Of a DNA stretch of 64,000 nt, positions 61,743 through 64,000 are shown in pieces. Below the pieces are notes generated by a model that worked only from the letters and a program-made list of their open reading frames with translations, had not been told where the DNA came from and searched no databases. Numbering within the stretch: position 1 is the first letter of the stretch; each line of letters starts with the position of its first letter. The DNA is from Lachnospiraceae bacterium. GTDB lineage: Bacteria; Bacillota; Clostridia; Lachnospirales; Lachnospiraceae. Location of the stretch: positions 124,001 to 188,000 of the forward strand of contig JAFRSH010000052.1 in the NCBI GenBank assembly GCA_017427685.1. Reading direction: 5' to 3'. A program made the translations under genes and the position numbers.

Positions 61743-62819
61743 ATGGGGGCATTTGTACTGAGACTCAAGCTTCTCCTGACGGACCGCATAGCGACAGTTT
61801 GTTACGCGCTGTGCGTTATCGTCATGCTCTCGGTATTCTTCAACATGAACCTTCATGCATCCGATAACAGCAGAGTTCCGATGGGACTCCTCTGCGAGAG
61901 CGAGTCACCCGTTGCGGTGAGACTTCGCGACAGGCTTCTCGGAAGCGACGCCCTCAGGGTTACGACAGGCAGCATGGAAGAACTTACCGAGTTACTCATG
62001 GACGGGTACATAGGCAGTATCTTCGTGATAGGAGACGACTACGAGACTAAGCTGCGTGACGGCATCAGGGAGGACCTTATCAAGGTGATCACACCCAGTG
62101 ACGATACCTCCTCGATAATTGTTCAGGATATCGTTGCCGGTTATATGATGTACGATGTGTGCTTCTTCAGGACTTACGATGAGTACAGGACTCTGCCCGG
62201 TAACGGGGCTGAGACCCTCACAGAGGAGGAGTACGCCGCATTCGTTGCGGAAGTGGCGGAGGACCCCGATTACGGATTTGACTTTGACATACGGTACGTC
62301 GATATAGAGAACCCCGACAAGTCAGGCATAAGCGTTACAACCGCCATGATATACAGACAGATCATTGCGGGGCTCATAGGGATGCTCCTCTTGGTGCTCG
62401 TTGTTTGCGGATGCAACGGATTTGCGCTCGAGCACGGGCAGAGCATCACTGCAAGACGCAGGACTACGGGAGGCAACCTCTTTGCCGCTTACGCGCTCGA
62501 ATTACTCGCGGTGCTTGTTTACCTGACACCCGCGGTACTGCTTTCGTCGCTTATCATGATCAAAGAGAGCGGCTTCGGCGGATCGGTAGTCATATTCCTG
62601 CTGGGAGAAGGGCTTTGCGCGTTCTTTGTCATCGTTTGCTTTGCTCTTACAAGAGCTGTACGGAGCGCTTCGTCTTATCAACTCGTGGGGACTGTCGTGT
62701 GTCTCTTTTTCGGAGCATGCGGGTTTATCAGTACTTTCTCGGCACTGACGGGGACGCAGGTACTTGGTGCCACACCGGTGGCTGTGTATATCAAACAGTT
62801 CGCGGAGATGCTGGTATAA
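61743..62819 (+). CDS. ABC-2-type permease (second of a pair)
   Basis: A 358-residue protein with the same plan as its neighbour: N-terminal helix (IATVCYALCVIVMLSVFFNM), a large outer domain, then five helices (IIAGLIGMLLLVLVVCGCNG onward) and the loop QSITARRRTTGGNLFAAYAL. The two permeases probably form the membrane heterodimer of one exporter whose ATPase is encoded elsewhere. AGGAAAGGA precedes the ATG. Confidence 0.8.
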   Translation: MGAFVLRLKLLLTDRIATVCYALCVIVMLSVFFNMNLHASDNSRVPMGLLCESESPVAVRLRDRLLGSDALRVTTGSMEELTELLMDGYIGSIFVIGDDYETKLRDGIREDLIKVITPSDDTSSIIVQDIVAGYMMYDVCFFRTYDEYRTLPGNGAETLTEEEYAAFVAEVAEDPDYGFDFDIRYVDIENPDKSGISVTTAMIYRQIIAGLIGMLLLVLVVCGCNGFALEHGQSITARRRTTGGNLFAAYALELLAVLVYLTPAVLLSSLIMIKESGFGGSVVIFLLGEGLCAFFVIVCFALTRAVRSASSYQLVGTVVCLFFGACGFISTFSALTGTQVLGATPVAVYIKQFAEMLV

Positions 62820-62827
62820 AAAATAGT

Positions 62828-62850
62828 GTCTGTTGTTGGGGACAACAGAC
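62828..62850 (+). promoter_or_regulatory. Perfect 9-bp hairpin before the last gene
   Basis: GTCTGTTGT and ACAACAGAC flank TGGGG, starting 9 bases after the permease stop and ending 25 bases before the next start. There is no T-run, so it is more likely an mRNA-processing or stability element or an operator than a terminator. Confidence 0.45.
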
Positions 62851-62875
62851 ATGAATACAGGTTTAAGGAGTTCAG

Positions 62876-64000
62876 ATGGAAAAGAAGTTAGAGAGGATCT
62901 TTCAGGCTTATCACTACGTCGGAGGTTACGAGCTGTTCTTTAAGACAGGTGCCTTCACGGAGTATCTTTTTGATAAATATGAGGCAGAAAAACCCGAGTG
63001 GTATGGGCAGGCTCTTGAGGTCTTAAAGCTCATCCGTGAGGCCGGAAGCGCAGAACCCGAAGAGTACGGCAGGATAGCGGGAGAGCTTGAGAAGATCAGA
63101 GATGAGGTCGAAGGACAGATGCGCGGAGTTGTAGAGCTTCGTGACAACCTTTCTGTCTGCGAGTATGTACTCAGAAGACTTTGTGAGCCGGATCCCGCAG
63201 CTCCCGCAGACGACGCTAAGGAAGCATCTTCAATCATCAGCCTGATCTTCAGGTCAAATGACAGTGTTGCGGTGCGCGAGGGCGTTAAGGCTGCGATCGC
63301 GTCTCTTCCACTGAGGATCGCGAAATCGAGATTCTTTGATATCGTGGAAGGTGCGCTTGAATCACAGCTTGGACGCACAGAGAAGGATATCGATGATATC
63401 GTTTCGAACATCGAGGGCTTCGGAGGACTTAAGGTTTCAGAGGGTGTTGCCGGCGGAGATGCAGACGCGTCCGAGATCGTAGACACGGTGTTCGGAAGTG
63501 ATTTCGCAGAAACATCGGCAGAGGAGCTTACAAAGCTCTACGGCCGATGCGGTGAAGCGACGGTCAGAACCGCAGTCAGGATCGATGCTTTCTCGGATAT
63601 CGGGCTTATGATCAATGCGGCTCTGCTTGAGCTGGCTGCGTCCGTACATATCGGAAAGGGACGCGGTGAAGTGTTTACAAACGCTTCAGTTACCACGTTC
63701 ATCAATAATCTCCTTGACGCGTTCGAGTCGGGAGACAGGAAGACCTTCGAAGACGGAATGCTCTACGAGGGAATCGATGAATCCGAGCTTGAGAAGCTTG
63801 AAGAGGTAAGACTTAAGATCCCGGGATACGAGGATTCGTTCCTTCAGATGGCAGAGGCTGATTCGCCGGATCTCTACAGAGACGCGCAGAGATGCGTCGC
63901 ACTGATCTCTGATTCGATCTTCGCGGCCCTCTCGGAAAGCGATCCCGGGAAGACCGTAGACAGGGATATGATCATGCAGAAGGCGAAGGAGCTTAAGTAC
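62876..64000 (+). CDS. Uncharacterised acidic helical protein, cut by the window edge
   Basis: At least 375 residues with no stop before the end of the window; AAGGAG precedes the ATG. It begins MEKKLERIFQAYHYVGGYEL and is rich in Glu/Asp/Lys with helical heptads; no signal peptide, membrane helix or known catalytic motif is seen. It follows the two ABC-2 permeases by 56 bases and may belong to the same unit. No family is recognised from the visible part. Confidence 0.6.
   Translation, partial: MEKKLERIFQAYHYVGGYELFFKTGAFTEYLFDKYEAEKPEWYGQALEVLKLIREAGSAEPEEYGRIAGELEKIRDEVEGQMRGVVELRDNLSVCEYVLRRLCEPDPAAPADDAKEASSIISLIFRSNDSVAVREGVKAAIASLPLRIAKSRFFDIVEGALESQLGRTEKDIDDIVSNIEGFGGLKVSEGVAGGDADASEIVDTVFGSDFAETSAEELTKLYGRCGEATVRTAVRIDAFSDIGLMINAALLELAASVHIGKGRGEVFTNASVTTFINNLLDAFESGDRKTFEDGMLYEGIDESELEKLEEVRLKIPGYEDSFLQMAEADSPDLYRDAQRCVALISDSIFAALSESDPGKTVDRDMIMQKAKELKY

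Overview
The window reads as chromosomal DNA of an anaerobic, low-to-mid GC Firmicute, most likely a member of the Lachnospiraceae or a close Clostridia relative. The grounds are strong AGGAGG-type ribosome sites, clostridial enzymes (iron-dependent alcohol dehydrogenase, superoxide reductase, NfnB/GltA-type flavoprotein), several TTG/GTG starts, RqcH, YhaO/YhaN-type nuclease genes and a TetM-like GTPase carrying a YacP/Rae1-type NYN domain. No phage structural genes, transposase or CRISPR array were seen. The species cannot be named from the sequence alone.

Layout. 0.1-5 kb: a tight run of gltA/nfnB-like, shikimate kinase, trkA and trkH (NADPH/glutamate metabolism and potassium uptake). 5-8 kb: an rRNA m5U methyltransferase, an AlkD-like repair protein, a hotdog thioesterase and a Fur-family regulator. 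8-13 kb: a C-terminally short MocR-type regulator divergent from a FIST-domain sensor gene followed by a hybrid histidine kinase. 13-18 kb: a MATE exporter, an alpha/beta hydrolase, and a two-gene glycolipid set (GT4 glycosyltransferase, acyltransferase). 18.2-25.1 kb: a near-complete shikimate/tyrosine cluster, aroF-tyrA-aroB-aroA-aroC-aroE-aroQ, behind a consensus promoter and interrupted by a 220-nt foldback element. The missing step, shikimate kinase, is the gene at 1.5 kb. 25-30 kb: alcohol dehydrogenase, thiamine pyrophosphokinase, DUF3737, MalY/PatB and a tyrosine phosphatase.

29.9-33.4 kb is a small accessory island with lower GC. It holds a DUF3990 gene with a small partner (possible toxin-antitoxin), decayed coding remnants, a membrane-anchored M20/M28-like metallopeptidase, and a GC-rich element closed by a 26-bp stem that looks like a large structured RNA. 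33.4-45.5 kb: an HTH protein with IAIG-type repeats, a YhaO/YhaN (SbcD/SbcC-like) pair, GH43, a second MATE exporter, tRNA-Arg(CCG), a membrane metallophosphoesterase, a GNAT protein and an EAL phosphodiesterase fused to a beta-solenoid-like domain. 45.5-52 kb: a TetM-like GTPase/NYN nuclease fusion convergent with a heterodimeric ABC exporter. 52-64 kb: a zinc-ribbon lipoprotein, superoxide reductase, a secreted papain-like protein, cysteine desulfurase, a PHP phosphatase, RqcH, a rhomboid-like membrane protein with zinc ribbon, two ABC-2 permeases and a protein running off the right edge.

The strongest candidates for something not well described are the GTPase-Rae1-like fusion (45.5-48.3 kb), the structured RNA-like element (32.89-33.12 kb), the foldback element inside the aro operon (23.52-23.74 kb), the EAL/beta-solenoid protein, and the FIST protein/hybrid-kinase pair.
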